Positions 53,872-63,231 are shown, numbered from the stretch's first letter. The stretch: 64,000 bases of DNA from G965215055 sp965215055 (GCA_965215055.1 OZ244046.1:372001-436000); one strand, 5' to 3'. Translations and numbers: made by a program. Notes: a model not told the origin generated them from the letters alone.

Positions 53872-54672
53872 ATGAATACATCGAATTCCTCTACTGATAT
53901 ATCAGGCCTGGAAGACCGAAAGGTTATCGTAGGCGGGCTGTTTTTCGTAGCGGCTATCGGCTGGCTGTACATGTTCTACATGGCCTGGGCCATGGAAAAC
54001 ATGCACCTGGTCGATATGTGGATGCCTCCACGGGGAGGTACGCGGGCATGGACAGCCTGGGATTTGTTCATGCTTTTCATAATGTGGCTGACCATGATGC
54101 TTGCCATGATGACTCCGACTGCCGCTCCCATGGTGATGATGTTTGCCACGGTAAACAGGCAGAAGAAACTCAGGCAACAACCGTACGCGCCCACTTTCAT
54201 ATTCCTGGCGGGTTACCTGGTCGCATGGGCCATTTTCAGCCTTGTCGCAGCGTCCATTCAATGGCCGTTACATGAAAGCGGCCTGCTTAACCCGATGATG
54301 AACAGTCGCAGCTACTTGTTGAGCGGTGGGATATTGATTGCAGCCGGCCTGTACCAGTGGACGCCCATGAAAGATGCCTGCCTGCACCAATGCCGCACTC
54401 CGCTTGGATTTTTGATGTCTGCCTGGAAAGAGGGAAACTGGGGCGCATTCAGGATGGGGCTGCATCACGGCCTGTTTTGTGTCGGCTGCTGCTGGGCGTT
54501 AATGGCAGTTTTATTTGCAGTCGGGGTAATGAACATGCTTTGGGTAATACTCATTACCGTATTTGTATTGCTGGAAAAAATACTGCCCTTTTCACCTAAG
54601 CTGATGCGCGCAGCTACAGGACTGGCGCTGATAGTATGGGGAGGCTGGTGGTTAAGCCTGTATCCTTTTTGA
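53872..54672 (+). CDS. DUF2182 family membrane protein
   Basis: The 266-residue protein has about seven transmembrane helices. The Met/His-rich segment MWLTMMLAMMTPTAAPMVMM is characteristic of DUF2182, with GLHHGLFCVGCCWALMA later. Met, His and Cys positions in the helices suggest a transition metal, perhaps copper. It pairs with the divergent DUF1326 gene. Confidence 0.87.
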   Translation: MNTSNSSTDISGLEDRKVIVGGLFFVAAIGWLYMFYMAWAMENMHLVDMWMPPRGGTRAWTAWDLFMLFIMWLTMMLAMMTPTAAPMVMMFATVNRQKKLRQQPYAPTFIFLAGYLVAWAIFSLVAASIQWPLHESGLLNPMMNSRSYLLSGGILIAAGLYQWTPMKDACLHQCRTPLGFLMSAWKEGNWGAFRMGLHHGLFCVGCCWALMAVLFAVGVMNMLWVILITVFVLLEKILPFSPKLMRAATGLALIVWGGWWLSLYPF

Positions 54673-54860
54673 TGTTACCTGCCCCCGCGTTGGTGAAGCA
54701 GCCGAACGTAGCCATACATCTGTATGGACTGTCGACCCATGTATAAACTGCACTTAATATTTTAGACTTGTTGGCGTAAAGGGTTTATGGTTCACGTATT
54801 CTTTCAGTTTCAGCAAGCGATGTCTTGCTGCTGATTATCCACGCAATAGGAGAACATGAC

Positions 54861-55190
54861 ATGTTTGGACTAGGTGGGAAAAAGAAGGATTTCAAGGCAA
54901 CCATAAAAAATACAGGTGAAACCTTTGACGTAAAAGGCGGTATCAACCTGTTGCAGGCGGCACTCAATGCAGGCATCAAGTGGCCATGCGATTGCAAGGT
55001 GGGCTCGTGTGGAACCTGTCGGGCAAAGCTGATCAGCGGCAAGGTGAAGGAGTTGACAGATTTTGCCTATACCCTTGATGGCGATATGCTAAAGGACGGT
55101 TATATACTAGCCTGCCAGGCGCGGCTGAAAACCGACGTGGAAGTCGAAGTGGATTTTGACCAGAGTGCCATTAACCCGGATTACAAGTAA
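54861..55190 (+). CDS. 2Fe-2S ferredoxin
   Basis: The 109-residue protein is taken from MFGLGGKKKDFKA, preceded by AGGAGAACATGAC. The plant-type motif is CDCKVGSCGTC (cysteines about 44, 49, 52 among them) with a last Cys in YILACQARL. It transfers single electrons; the partner is unknown. It lies between DUF2182 and DUF4396. Confidence 0.9.
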   Translation: MFGLGGKKKDFKATIKNTGETFDVKGGINLLQAALNAGIKWPCDCKVGSCGTCRAKLISGKVKELTDFAYTLDGDMLKDGYILACQARLKTDVEVEVDFDQSAINPDYK

Positions 55191-55256
55191 CAGTTTCATA
55201 TCTCAAGATTAAGGCGTGGTATAACCTCTGCCACGCTGCATTTATTGGTAGTGCCA

Positions 55257-55685
55257 ATGTCGTTTTGGAAAAGCCTGCAAACCTGGCGAGAAAGTGCATA
55301 CAACACCATGTGGTGCCTGATCGGCTGTTCCATAGGCGATTTCGGCACCATTGCCTTTTTCCAGTTTTATGAGATAGATGCCAATCCTTTCTTCATCCTG
55401 GGCCTGGCCATCATCAACGGCCTGATCACCAGCATCATACTTGAAGTTATCCTGCTGGTGAGTAAAGGCATGGATTTCAAAAATGCCTTGACTACTGCCA
55501 TGGGCATGAGTTTCATTTCCATGATTTCAATGGAAACAACGATGAATGCCGCCGACTACCTGCTGACGGGGGGCGCGAAACTCGTCTGGTGGGTAATACC
55601 GATAATGCTCATTGTAGGATTCCTGACACCATGGCCATATAATTACTGGCGTTTGAAAAAATTCGGGCAAGCCTGCTGCCACTAG
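55257..55685 (+). CDS. DUF4396 family membrane protein
   Basis: The 142-residue protein is taken from MSFWKSLQTWRESAYNT. It has four transmembrane helices with MGMSFISMISMETTMNAADY, which places it in DUF4396, a family often seen with copper-handling genes. Function unproven. The next gene starts 4 bp after its stop. Confidence 0.8.
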   Translation: MSFWKSLQTWRESAYNTMWCLIGCSIGDFGTIAFFQFYEIDANPFFILGLAIINGLITSIILEVILLVSKGMDFKNALTTAMGMSFISMISMETTMNAADYLLTGGAKLVWWVIPIMLIVGFLTPWPYNYWRLKKFGQACCH

Positions 55686-55689
55686 TATT

Positions 55690-57585
55690 TTGTCCAGCCA
55701 AAACGACCACAATTCAGACAACCAGTTTCAGTTGTTAGGGAAAAGGCGTTTCGGCCCTTTTTTCCTCACCCAGTTTTTTGGCGCGTTTAATGACAACGTG
55801 TTCAAAAATGCACTTTTCATATTGATCGCCTTTCAAAGTATCTACTCGGGTTCGAGCAGTTCCAATTACATTATCAACCTGGCGTCAATTCTTTTCATAT
55901 TGCCTTTTTTCCTTTTTTCTGCAATTGCCGGTCAAATCGCAGACCGGCTGGAAAAGTCCGGCCTGATCAGGCGAATCAAGCTGGCAGAAATCGGGATCAT
56001 GGTATCCGCGGCAATCGGCTTTTACTTTGAAAATATTCCACTACTTCTTTTCACGCTGTTCCTGATGGGTACTCAATCCTCACTATTCGGTCCGATCAAG
56101 TATTCGATCATTCCGCAACATCTTAAAAAAGAGGAGTTGATTGGTGGTAACGCGCTTGTCGAATCGGGAACGTTCGTTGCAATTCTGCTGGGTACCATGC
56201 TGGGAGGAATCCTTATCGGTATTTCTTCAGGCTCAAAAGTGCTGGTGTCCTGCGCTGTACTGATGCTTGCTATCCTGGGTTATGCCAGCAGTTTAAGGAT
56301 TCCCACTACTCCGGCAGCAGATCCCAAACTCAAGGTTCAGTGGAATCCCCTGGTAGAAACGTTGCGTAACTTGAACAGCTTGAGAGAAAACAGAACGGTC
56401 TTTCATGCTGTTTTGGGAGTGTCGTGGTTCTGGTTTTTGGGCGCAACGTATATTACCCAGTTGCCTAATTTCACTCGCCTTTCACTGGGTGCCAATGAAC
56501 AGGTTGTCACTCTCTTTCTAGCTTTGTTCTGTGTCGGCATAGGTACGGGGTCGATTTTGTGTGAACGCCTCTCTAACCGAACCATAGAGTTGGGGCTGGT
56601 GCCGATTGGCTCACTAGGCTTGACGCTTTTTGGCGCCGATATATTTCTTGCTGCTGCACCACAGGCCACTGCAAAGCTTGCTGGCTTCCAGGAGTTTATC
56701 CTGGTGGGAGGGAACTGGCGGCTAGTCGCAGATATCTTCTTACTCGGGGTGTTCGGTGGCATTTACATAGTACCCTTGTATGCGCTGATTCAAGCACGCT
56801 CAAATTTGAAAAGACGGGCAAGGGTCATTGCGGGCAATAATATTCTGAATGCACTGTTTATTATTGCCGCAGCCTTATACGCGATCCTGCTGTTAAGTGC
56901 AGGGTTGACTATACCCCAGCTATTCCTCGTGACGGCAATTTCAAATGTCCTCGTTGCAATGTATATATATACGCGCGTACCCGAGTTTTTCATGCGCTTT
57001 GTTGTATGGATACTGGTTCACCTGGTATACCGGGTAAAGAAAATCAACCTGGAAAATATACCCGGAGAAGGGCCAGCAGTGATCGTGTCGAATCACGTCA
57101 GCCTGATGGACGCGCTGGTTATAGGCGGATGCGTTCGAAGACCTGTTCGTTTTGTCATGCACCACAGGATTTTCAACGTTCCGGTACTGCGTTTCATATT
57201 CAAGGCTGCAAAAGCAATCCCTGTCGCACCTCGAAAGGAAGACCCGAAGCTCCTGGAGCAGGCTTACGAACAAGTCGCGGCGGAACTGAACGCGGGTAAC
57301 CTGGTTGGCATATTCCCGGAGGGCAAGTTAACGTCGAATGGCAAGGTAGACACTTTCAAACCGGGTATCGAGCATATACTTGCGGAAACACCCGTCACGG
57401 TCATCCCGATAGCACTGGATGGCTTATGGGGCAGCTATTTCAGCAACCGCTACGGCAGGCCCATGCGGGGACTACCGCGTCGACTGTGGCGCAAAATAAA
57501 GATCATTGTCGGAGAGCCGATGGATGCGAGCACAGTCAGCACAAAAGCTCTACAACAACGGATAGCCGCATTACTGGCACCCTGA
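55690..57585 (+). CDS. LplT-like MFS transporter fused to 1-acylglycerol-phosphate acyltransferase
   Basis: The 631-residue protein has an MFS transporter at residues ~15-415 (FGPFFLTQFFGAFNDNVFKN, typical of lysophospholipid flippases). A PlsC-type acyltransferase follows at ~430-631: NHVSLMDALVIGG (HxxxxD) and FPEGKLTSNGKV (the EGxx block). It is like Aas/LplT fusions but has no acyl-ACP synthetase domain. Inferred role: flipping lysophospholipids inward and re-acylating them. TTG start. Confidence 0.87.
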   Translation: MSSQNDHNSDNQFQLLGKRRFGPFFLTQFFGAFNDNVFKNALFILIAFQSIYSGSSSSNYIINLASILFILPFFLFSAIAGQIADRLEKSGLIRRIKLAEIGIMVSAAIGFYFENIPLLLFTLFLMGTQSSLFGPIKYSIIPQHLKKEELIGGNALVESGTFVAILLGTMLGGILIGISSGSKVLVSCAVLMLAILGYASSLRIPTTPAADPKLKVQWNPLVETLRNLNSLRENRTVFHAVLGVSWFWFLGATYITQLPNFTRLSLGANEQVVTLFLALFCVGIGTGSILCERLSNRTIELGLVPIGSLGLTLFGADIFLAAAPQATAKLAGFQEFILVGGNWRLVADIFLLGVFGGIYIVPLYALIQARSNLKRRARVIAGNNILNALFIIAAALYAILLLSAGLTIPQLFLVTAISNVLVAMYIYTRVPEFFMRFVVWILVHLVYRVKKINLENIPGEGPAVIVSNHVSLMDALVIGGCVRRPVRFVMHHRIFNVPVLRFIFKAAKAIPVAPRKEDPKLLEQAYEQVAAELNAGNLVGIFPEGKLTSNGKVDTFKPGIEHILAETPVTVIPIALDGLWGSYFSNRYGRPMRGLPRRLWRKIKIIVGEPMDASTVSTKALQQRIAALLAP

Positions 57586-57628
57586 CCACGCGCAGCGCTG
57601 CACCGCACGTGTTCATGTATCTGTGCCT

Positions 57629-58993
57629 CTAAAACTCCCTGGACCAGCTGATACCCATTTCATACTGGTTCATTTTCAGGCGAACTTCCTGGGTAGGGTC
57701 AAATGCATTATGGCCCTTTACGGAGTTGTGCAAAGCATGCATGGCTTCAAGGTTAATCTCACCGACCCTGGTTTTGATGGTAGCGCCAACGGTGACGTGA
57801 TCTTCAACTATTGCAGGAGCCAGTACATTGACAAGCACTTGATCATCATCCACAGGTTGATCGAGATGACTGTAACCAAAGCGCAAGGTGACACCAGGAC
57901 GTGCTGCCCACTGAAGACCCATTTTGAATATGTCGGCATCTCCCCAGCCAAACCCGGCGCCATTGTCTCCACCTAAACAGCTCTCTACGTCCAGCCCACC
58001 CTGGCCTACAGTTGGGCAATTAAATATATTCTGGACATCGTTATTCAAGGTATCAATATTGCCATACCAGATCTTTTGATAGTCTGCGACTAAAGTCAGC
58101 TTTTCAGTCAGATCAACGACGAAGCCGACCCACAAGGTCGAGGGAATATCAAAGTCTCCATCCTCGGCAAAGAGGTCCGAGTAATCATCAAACTCGTCCA
58201 TGTACATTTTTGAACGATAGGAAATACCAAAATCTGCCGTGCCGACCACATCTTTCACCAATGCGCCCACTTGTACACCGCCACCATAGGAATAGCTTTG
58301 GCCATTACCGGTTAAGCTATCCGGCACGACGGTACCGCCACTCTCGGCAAAGGTCTTGGTATAACCGGCAAATGTGTCGAGACCATTACCGCGAAAACCC
58401 TGAACGGCAAAAACCGGGCTGATCCCTGCTGAAAAGTTGTCAGAGAACTTGTGCGCGTAGGAGAAGTTGAAAAATACCTGGAACAAGTCCACGCCTGCGG
58501 TACCTCCTCCAAAGGCACCAGGTAGCGTTGAAACCGGAGCCGGCCCTGAACCGTCCGGGTCGAGGATTGCACTGCCACTATCATAAGTGGTATTCATGCC
58601 GCCGTTTCCATAGACTGACAACCCGATCGCGTCGCGTTCGGTAAGCATGTAGTTAATCCCAAAACTTGGGATAAGAAAGATGTCGTCACCACTGTTTTCA
58701 GAACCAAGCCCAAGAGTAAATGCACCGTTATTGCCATTGACGCTGCTGCCCCCTGCAGAGTAACCGCGGGAAGGGCTAAACAGCACCAGGCCAATGTCAA
58801 AACGATTCCCTACAAAGGCCATGCCCGCAGGATTGGTAGCAGCGGTCATGGCGTCCTGCGGAAAGGCCACGCCCGCGCCAGCCAGCGCACGGTTTTTAAC
58901 GCCTGTTCCATGTGAAAAGTAAACATTGGTAGCATTGGCCAATACGGGAGCTAAAAGAAATAAAACTACTGTAAATGTTTTCTTAATATTCAC
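57629..58993 (-). CDS. fadL: OmpP1/FadL family outer-membrane transporter
   Basis: The 454-residue protein has a signal peptide (VVLFLLAPVLANA). The mature N-terminus has SHGTGVKNRALAGAGVAFPQDAMTAATNPAGMA, the FadL plug region (quoted in parts: NRALAGAGVAFP and TNPAGMAFVG). Beta-strand-rich body ending in a C-terminal aromatic (SWSREF). It imports long-chain fatty acids or other hydrophobic compounds. The fadBA operon is elsewhere in the window. Confidence 0.9.
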   Translation of the reverse strand: MNIKKTFTVVLFLLAPVLANATNVYFSHGTGVKNRALAGAGVAFPQDAMTAATNPAGMAFVGNRFDIGLVLFSPSRGYSAGGSSVNGNNGAFTLGLGSENSGDDIFLIPSFGINYMLTERDAIGLSVYGNGGMNTTYDSGSAILDPDGSGPAPVSTLPGAFGGGTAGVDLFQVFFNFSYAHKFSDNFSAGISPVFAVQGFRGNGLDTFAGYTKTFAESGGTVVPDSLTGNGQSYSYGGGVQVGALVKDVVGTADFGISYRSKMYMDEFDDYSDLFAEDGDFDIPSTLWVGFVVDLTEKLTLVADYQKIWYGNIDTLNNDVQNIFNCPTVGQGGLDVESCLGGDNGAGFGWGDADIFKMGLQWAARPGVTLRFGYSHLDQPVDDDQVLVNVLAPAIVEDHVTVGATIKTRVGEINLEAMHALHNSVKGHNAFDPTQEVRLKMNQYEMGISWSREF

Positions 58994-59020
58994 CTTGATA
59001 CACCACGTTCACCAGTACCA

Positions 59021-59569
59021 CTAAATATACGTATCTTGTAATTTGTACAATAGCCCTTGAAAGGATCTTTCCACCTGTTTCCCAAACAGTGGATCTTCGA
59101 CTTGCGCCAGCTCACTATCAATTTGCTTCCAGTCTTCTTCATTGAGAATCTCATCAAGAACCGGGTATACGTTGGCCTCTTCCTGATTCATATGTTCCTT
59201 TTGGGTCGAGATATACTCTTGCAAACAATCACATAGCTCTTCACGCTCCCGTGGAAAATCCGCAGCTGCGTCTTGTAACATCAGGCTGAGTTTTTCGGTA
59301 AGTAACGGCAATCCTTCATGCTCGCTGAGCAGTTCATTAATTTCTTCACGCGCCTTGTCATAATGCGTGACGAAATATTTAAAGACCACGTCCTCCAGGG
59401 GATGATGCACCGCGTCAGGATATTCTTTCATGTAGCAGATTGCATCATGCATCGCTTCAAGCTCGACAGGTTCATACTTTTCCAGTGAATGCAGTTGTTT
59501 CTCCAAGAAAGATAGCAGCTTGAAAAAATTTATATGGTCATTGTGCAATTTATCGAGTATGGGCTTCAT
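59021..59569 (-). CDS. Hemerythrin-domain protein
   Basis: The 182-residue four-helix bundle has iron-ligand motifs: LHNDHINFFKLL, HHPLEDVVFKYF and STQKEHMNQEEANVYP. A di-iron site binding O2 or NO is expected. It is divergent from a truncated haemoglobin gene, so both may respond to NO or oxygen. Confidence 0.88.
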   Translation of the reverse strand: MKPILDKLHNDHINFFKLLSFLEKQLHSLEKYEPVELEAMHDAICYMKEYPDAVHHPLEDVVFKYFVTHYDKAREEINELLSEHEGLPLLTEKLSLMLQDAAADFPREREELCDCLQEYISTQKEHMNQEEANVYPVLDEILNEEDWKQIDSELAQVEDPLFGKQVERSFQGLLYKLQDTYI

Positions 59570-59599
59570 TTCTCACACTGTTTCATCCTGAACGGTAGG

Positions 59600-59648
59600 T
59601 TGACCAAGGTAATTGAAATAATCTATCTACTCTGTATACTTTGTATAC
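59600..59648 (+). promoter_or_regulatory. Promoter with paired GTATAC boxes
   Basis: TTGACC, an 18-bp spacer and TATCTA form a plausible promoter reading toward the haemoglobin gene. Two GTATAC palindromes (59634-59639 and 59643-59648), 9 bp apart start to start, lie across the predicted start site and could bind a repressor. Confidence 0.4.
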
Positions 59649-59690
59649 CATACTCCACACATTAACCATATCAATAATAGTCAATAAATT

Positions 59691-60059
59691 ATGGACGAAA
59701 GCCTATATCAAGAAATTGGTGGCAAAGACACCGTTAAAAAAGCCGCACATTATTTGTATGTAAACATCCTGAATAATGATCGTCTTAAGAGCTTTTTTGA
59801 AAATGTAGATATTGAAAAACAAGAACGCAAAATGAATGCCTTCTTGACCTACATATTTGGTGGCCCGTCTCTATATCTTGGCAAGGATATGCGTCGGGCA
59901 CACAAAAAAGCAGTTGAAAAAGGTCTGAACGATGATGATTTTGACGCCATGCTGGGATGCTTGAGAAAGACTCTGCATGAGTTAGACATTGGTGAAGCCC
60001 AAATAGAAAAAATCATAAACGTGACTGAAAAGCACCGCGACGATGTACTTAACAAGTAA
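59691..60059 (+). CDS. Group I truncated haemoglobin
   Basis: The 122-residue 2-on-2 globin begins ESLYQEIGGKDTVKKAAHYL, has FLTYIFGGPSLYLGKDMRRAHK (proximal His in RRAHK; quoted GGPSLYLGKDMRRAHK) and ends HRDDVLNK. It binds haem and probably handles O2 or NO. No clear ribosome site is seen. Confidence 0.9.
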   Translation: MDESLYQEIGGKDTVKKAAHYLYVNILNNDRLKSFFENVDIEKQERKMNAFLTYIFGGPSLYLGKDMRRAHKKAVEKGLNDDDFDAMLGCLRKTLHELDIGEAQIEKIINVTEKHRDDVLNK

Positions 60060-60237
60060 TGGTGTAAATTCATATTTCCAATTCTTACGGGATAATTTTT
60101 TAACTTCTCAAGTTCTTCAGCCAGGTAGTGGGATGGCCGTAAGCCACTAACTTGGCACACCCGGAAAGACAGTAGTACCTGTCCCTGCACAAATGGCTGT
60201 CAAGGCTGCTCTTTATCTGGCAGTTAAAGAAGAGTAG

Positions 60238-60311
60238 CGCGCCCGGAGAGACTCGAACTCCCGACCACCTGGTTCGAAGCCAGGTACTCTATCCAACTGA
60301 GCTACGGGCGC
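60238..60311 (-). tRNA. tRNA-Arg (anticodon TCG)
   Basis: Full cloverleaf: acceptor arms GCGCCCG/CGGGCGC, D arm, anticodon stem CCTGG/CCAGG with loop CTTCGAA, T arm with TTCGAGT. The bases after the discriminator are CTA, so CCA is not encoded, unlike the tRNA-Arg at 62124. Confidence 0.93.
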
Positions 60312-60342
60312 ACGGAAATAAATTATAGCAAGCTACCAAACT

Positions 60343-60951
60343 TCAGTTTGACAGGATAAATTTTTTTCTTTTCAAGTAGAAAAACAACCTGAACCCAAGC
60401 AGTCCTGCAAGAATCATCGCGTAAATTGCCGGTTCTCGCGTGTCAGCTTTTACCATCCACCAAAAATGTAGTACGGCCAGCATGGCTACGACGTAGACCA
60501 GCCGATGCAAGAGAAGCCAACGATATTGCAGTCGCTCTACCATTCTGGCAGTCGAAGTGACCGCAAGCGGAATAAGCAATATGAATGCTGAAAACCCCGC
60601 AGTAATGAACGGCCTCTTGATTATGTCATCCAGAATTTCACCAAGATCAAAAAACTTGTCCAAAGTAACGTACAAGGACAGGTGGACGCAGGCATAAAAG
60701 AATGCAAATAAACCAAGCATCCTCCTGTATTTAACAAGAGTATTCCAGCCGGTTATTCTTACGAGCGGCGAAACTGCCAAGGTTATCAGTAGAATTCTCA
60801 AGGCCCAATCCCCCGCACGCCGTGTTACGGCTTCAATTGGATTTGCACCCAGGGAACCGCTGAAAAACCCGTAGACCTGGATCACCAGCGGGATGAGTAG
60901 AACCAGGAAAATTACAGGTTTTACGAATCTCTCAGTGCTTGAGTCAGGCAC
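60343..60951 (-). CDS. msrQ: MsrQ haem-binding membrane subunit
   Basis: The 202-residue protein has about six transmembrane helices and the ferric-reductase-like pattern with haem-ligand histidines in FYACVHLSLYV and LHRLVYVVAMLAVLHFWW. It passes electrons from the quinone pool to MsrP. It lies 39 bp downstream of msrP. Confidence 0.92.
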   Translation of the reverse strand: MPDSSTERFVKPVIFLVLLIPLVIQVYGFFSGSLGANPIEAVTRRAGDWALRILLITLAVSPLVRITGWNTLVKYRRMLGLFAFFYACVHLSLYVTLDKFFDLGEILDDIIKRPFITAGFSAFILLIPLAVTSTARMVERLQYRWLLLHRLVYVVAMLAVLHFWWMVKADTREPAIYAMILAGLLGFRLFFYLKRKKFILSN

Positions 60952-60990
60952 ATTTTTACGCAGGTTGATCAGTAACGTTGGTAAGGTGGA

Positions 60991-61947
60991 CTAATAGTAT
61001 TTCTTGAGGTCCATGCCTTCATACAACCGGGCAACTTCATCGGCATAGCCATTCAGAGGCAGCGTTTCACGTTTCAAAAATTCACCAATCCTTCGCTCAC
61101 GCTTTTGACTCCAGCGCGGATGGTCTACCGCCGGATTGACATTGGCGTAAAAACCATACTCTCTTGGCTGAGAGGTGTTCCAGGTCGTTTCCGGTTGTTC
61201 TTCAGTAAAACGAAGACTGACAATAGACTTAATACTCTTAAAGCCGTATTTCCAGGGTACTATCAAGCGCAACGGTGCCCCATTTTGATTCGGCAGTTCC
61301 TTTCCATACAGGCCGACCGCAAAAATAGAGAGAGGATGCATGGCTTCATCTATTCGCAGCCCTTCGCGATACGGCCACTCCAGTATGGGGCGCTTTTGAC
61401 CTGGTAAATTTTCCGGGTCGTAGATCGTGAAGAATTGTACGTACTTGGCCTTTGAAGTTGGCTGAAAACGTTTCAAAACAGGGGCCAGTTCAACGCCAAT
61501 CCAGGGTATGACCATGGACCAGGCCTCGACACAACGTAATCGATAGATGCGTTCCTCAAGTTTCGCTGGCCGTATAAAGTCCTCCAAGTCATATTCACCC
61601 GGTTTTTCACACTCGCCCTCCACTTTAATACTCCAGGGCTTGACTTTAAGGTGGTGCGCGTTTCTCTTGGGGTCTGTTTTACCCGTTCCCAGCTCGTAAA
61701 AATTGTTGTAGCTCGTTACTGCTTTAAGTGCAGTCAGTTCCTCGCTGGTAGAAAAGTCGCTTTTTCCAACGTCATCAAAATCCAGCTTCGCACGTCCAAT
61801 CGAAGGCCATATTGACAACGAAGGCGCCAGCGCCACGGCAGCGACGGATGCGGAGTTCTGCAAAAATTTCCGGCGGGCGTGATACAGGACCTCGTCAGTT
61901 ACCCTGGATTCGCTTACATCACTTTTCTTTACTATTTTTACTATCAT
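60991..61947 (-). CDS. msrP: MsrP molybdopterin methionine sulfoxide reductase
   Basis: The 318-residue protein is taken from MIVKIVKKSD; nine more codons are open upstream. Tat signal: RRKFLQNSASVAAVALA. The molybdopterin-binding core has LRCVEAWSMVIPWIG with the Mo-ligand Cys, and GAPLRLIVPWKYGFKSIKSI. It repairs oxidised methionine in periplasmic proteins. Unlike MGD enzymes it uses plain Mo-molybdopterin. Confidence 0.93.
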   Translation of the reverse strand: MIVKIVKKSDVSESRVTDEVLYHARRKFLQNSASVAAVALAPSLSIWPSIGRAKLDFDDVGKSDFSTSEELTALKAVTSYNNFYELGTGKTDPKRNAHHLKVKPWSIKVEGECEKPGEYDLEDFIRPAKLEERIYRLRCVEAWSMVIPWIGVELAPVLKRFQPTSKAKYVQFFTIYDPENLPGQKRPILEWPYREGLRIDEAMHPLSIFAVGLYGKELPNQNGAPLRLIVPWKYGFKSIKSIVSLRFTEEQPETTWNTSQPREYGFYANVNPAVDHPRWSQKRERRIGEFLKRETLPLNGYADEVARLYEGMDLKKYY

Positions 61948-62123
61948 TTCAATAAGATACAGTGAATATATCAAGCATAATCACATAAGATCAGAGTCTC
62001 GTTCACGTAGCGATACATGAGATTCTCATAGCTGCTGATAATAGCCCTTTTGCTATTGGCAATAAAGAACGAAAACATTTCAATACCGGATTGAATCGTC
62101 TTGTGCAGATACCGATATCTTGA

Positions 62124-62200
62124 TGGCGCGCCCGGAGAGATTCGAACTCCCGACCTCGTGGTTCGTAGCCACGCACTCTATCCAACTGAGCTACGGGCGC
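62124..62200 (-). tRNA. tRNA-Arg (anticodon ACG)
   Basis: Cloverleaf with acceptor GCGCCCG/CGGGCGC, anticodon stem CGTGG/CCACG and loop CTACGAA. CCA is encoded. Outside the anticodon arm it is almost identical to the tRNA-Arg at 60238, suggesting an old duplication around msrPQ. Confidence 0.95.
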
Positions 62201-62291
62201 ACTGACTGTATGGAAAGTGGTGATTATAACTAAAAACTTCCAATCAAATTATCTCTATAGCAGCTTATCCGCTATACTTTCACTCTGTCCG

Positions 62292-62384
<93 letters not shown>

Positions 62385-62419
62385 CTAGTATCAGCGATTT
62401 TCCGTATAAACATATTTTT

Positions 62420-63055
62420 CTATAGCGACAAAGGACCGAGATTATTAGCTGAAATCGGTACAGTGCCAAGCTCTACAAGGTGGGCATTATCTGTTGAATC
62501 CAAGGTAAAGACCTGCTTGCCTCGGGCTAGCGCACCTTTACACAGCTTCTCGGTTTTGCTACCCGATTCAGCGTAAGCAATGAGGATGCGATCAGCAAGC
62601 GCTGCGACGTAAGTGTTGCGTCTAGCCGCTATAGTTATCGTTGGGCGATGGATGTTATCATCGAAAAAGGACAAGATTAGCAAGTGCCCGTCAGAGAGTA
62701 GTTTCTTCCAGCCCTTCGGGACCCGCATTTTACCAAGCCCTCGCGCTGGACAGAAGACTACTGGCATTGTACCCCTCAGCAGCAGGTCCAGGAACTCTTT
62801 CTCCATCGGCGATTGGAACCCGCCAATGAGCGTCATATCTGACTCTCGAAGGGCTCGCGCAAGATCGTAAGTTCTGAGGATGGTATCGCCAGGAACATGA
62901 ACAGAGCAAAAAAAGCCCGTCAGCGTTCCTTCGAGCAGGCTGAGGTCGCCGCGCGCTGTAACTGCAGATGGATGACCATTATCAGAACAACGCCGCAACA
63001 CTGCCGGGTAATCAGAAACCCCTGGCCTTAAAAGCATTTGGTGCTCAGATGCCAT
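62420..63055 (-). CDS. DprA-like SLOG-family protein
   Basis: The 211-residue Rossmann-like protein has MTLIGGFQSPMEKEFLDLLL, PVVFCPARGL, RRNTYVAALADRILIAYAE and GKQVFTLDS, the pattern of the DprA/Smf nucleotide- or DNA-binding fold. It is much shorter than housekeeping DprA (about 370) and lacks its C-terminal wHTH. Next to a DNA methylase, a defence role is more likely than transformation. Confidence 0.7.
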   Translation of the reverse strand: MASEHQMLLRPGVSDYPAVLRRCSDNGHPSAVTARGDLSLLEGTLTGFFCSVHVPGDTILRTYDLARALRESDMTLIGGFQSPMEKEFLDLLLRGTMPVVFCPARGLGKMRVPKGWKKLLSDGHLLILSFFDDNIHRPTITIAARRNTYVAALADRILIAYAESGSKTEKLCKGALARGKQVFTLDSTDNAHLVELGTVPISANNLGPLSL

Positions 63056-63231
63056 TCATAGCGCCGATATAGAACTCATGCTTCGCGTGAATTCGCAGGA
63101 ATTGCAGTATCCCAAGTGAATAGGCTCATGCGCAGACGTGTGACTCTTAGCTTTGATGAGCATGTGCGAAACCTTAGTGGCATCGCTATTTCAGACCTTT
63201 TCTTGTCATCCTGTCAGTTTTCTTTCTCGGG

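Noticed and set aside
60060..60237. Possible cyclic-di-GMP (GEMM) riboswitch
   Set aside because: Some G/A-rich pieces are reminiscent, but the core GEMM motifs and the pairing could not be found on either strand.
62003..62185. Minus-strand open frame of 60 codons
   Set aside because: It runs through the tRNA-Arg gene and has no independent support.
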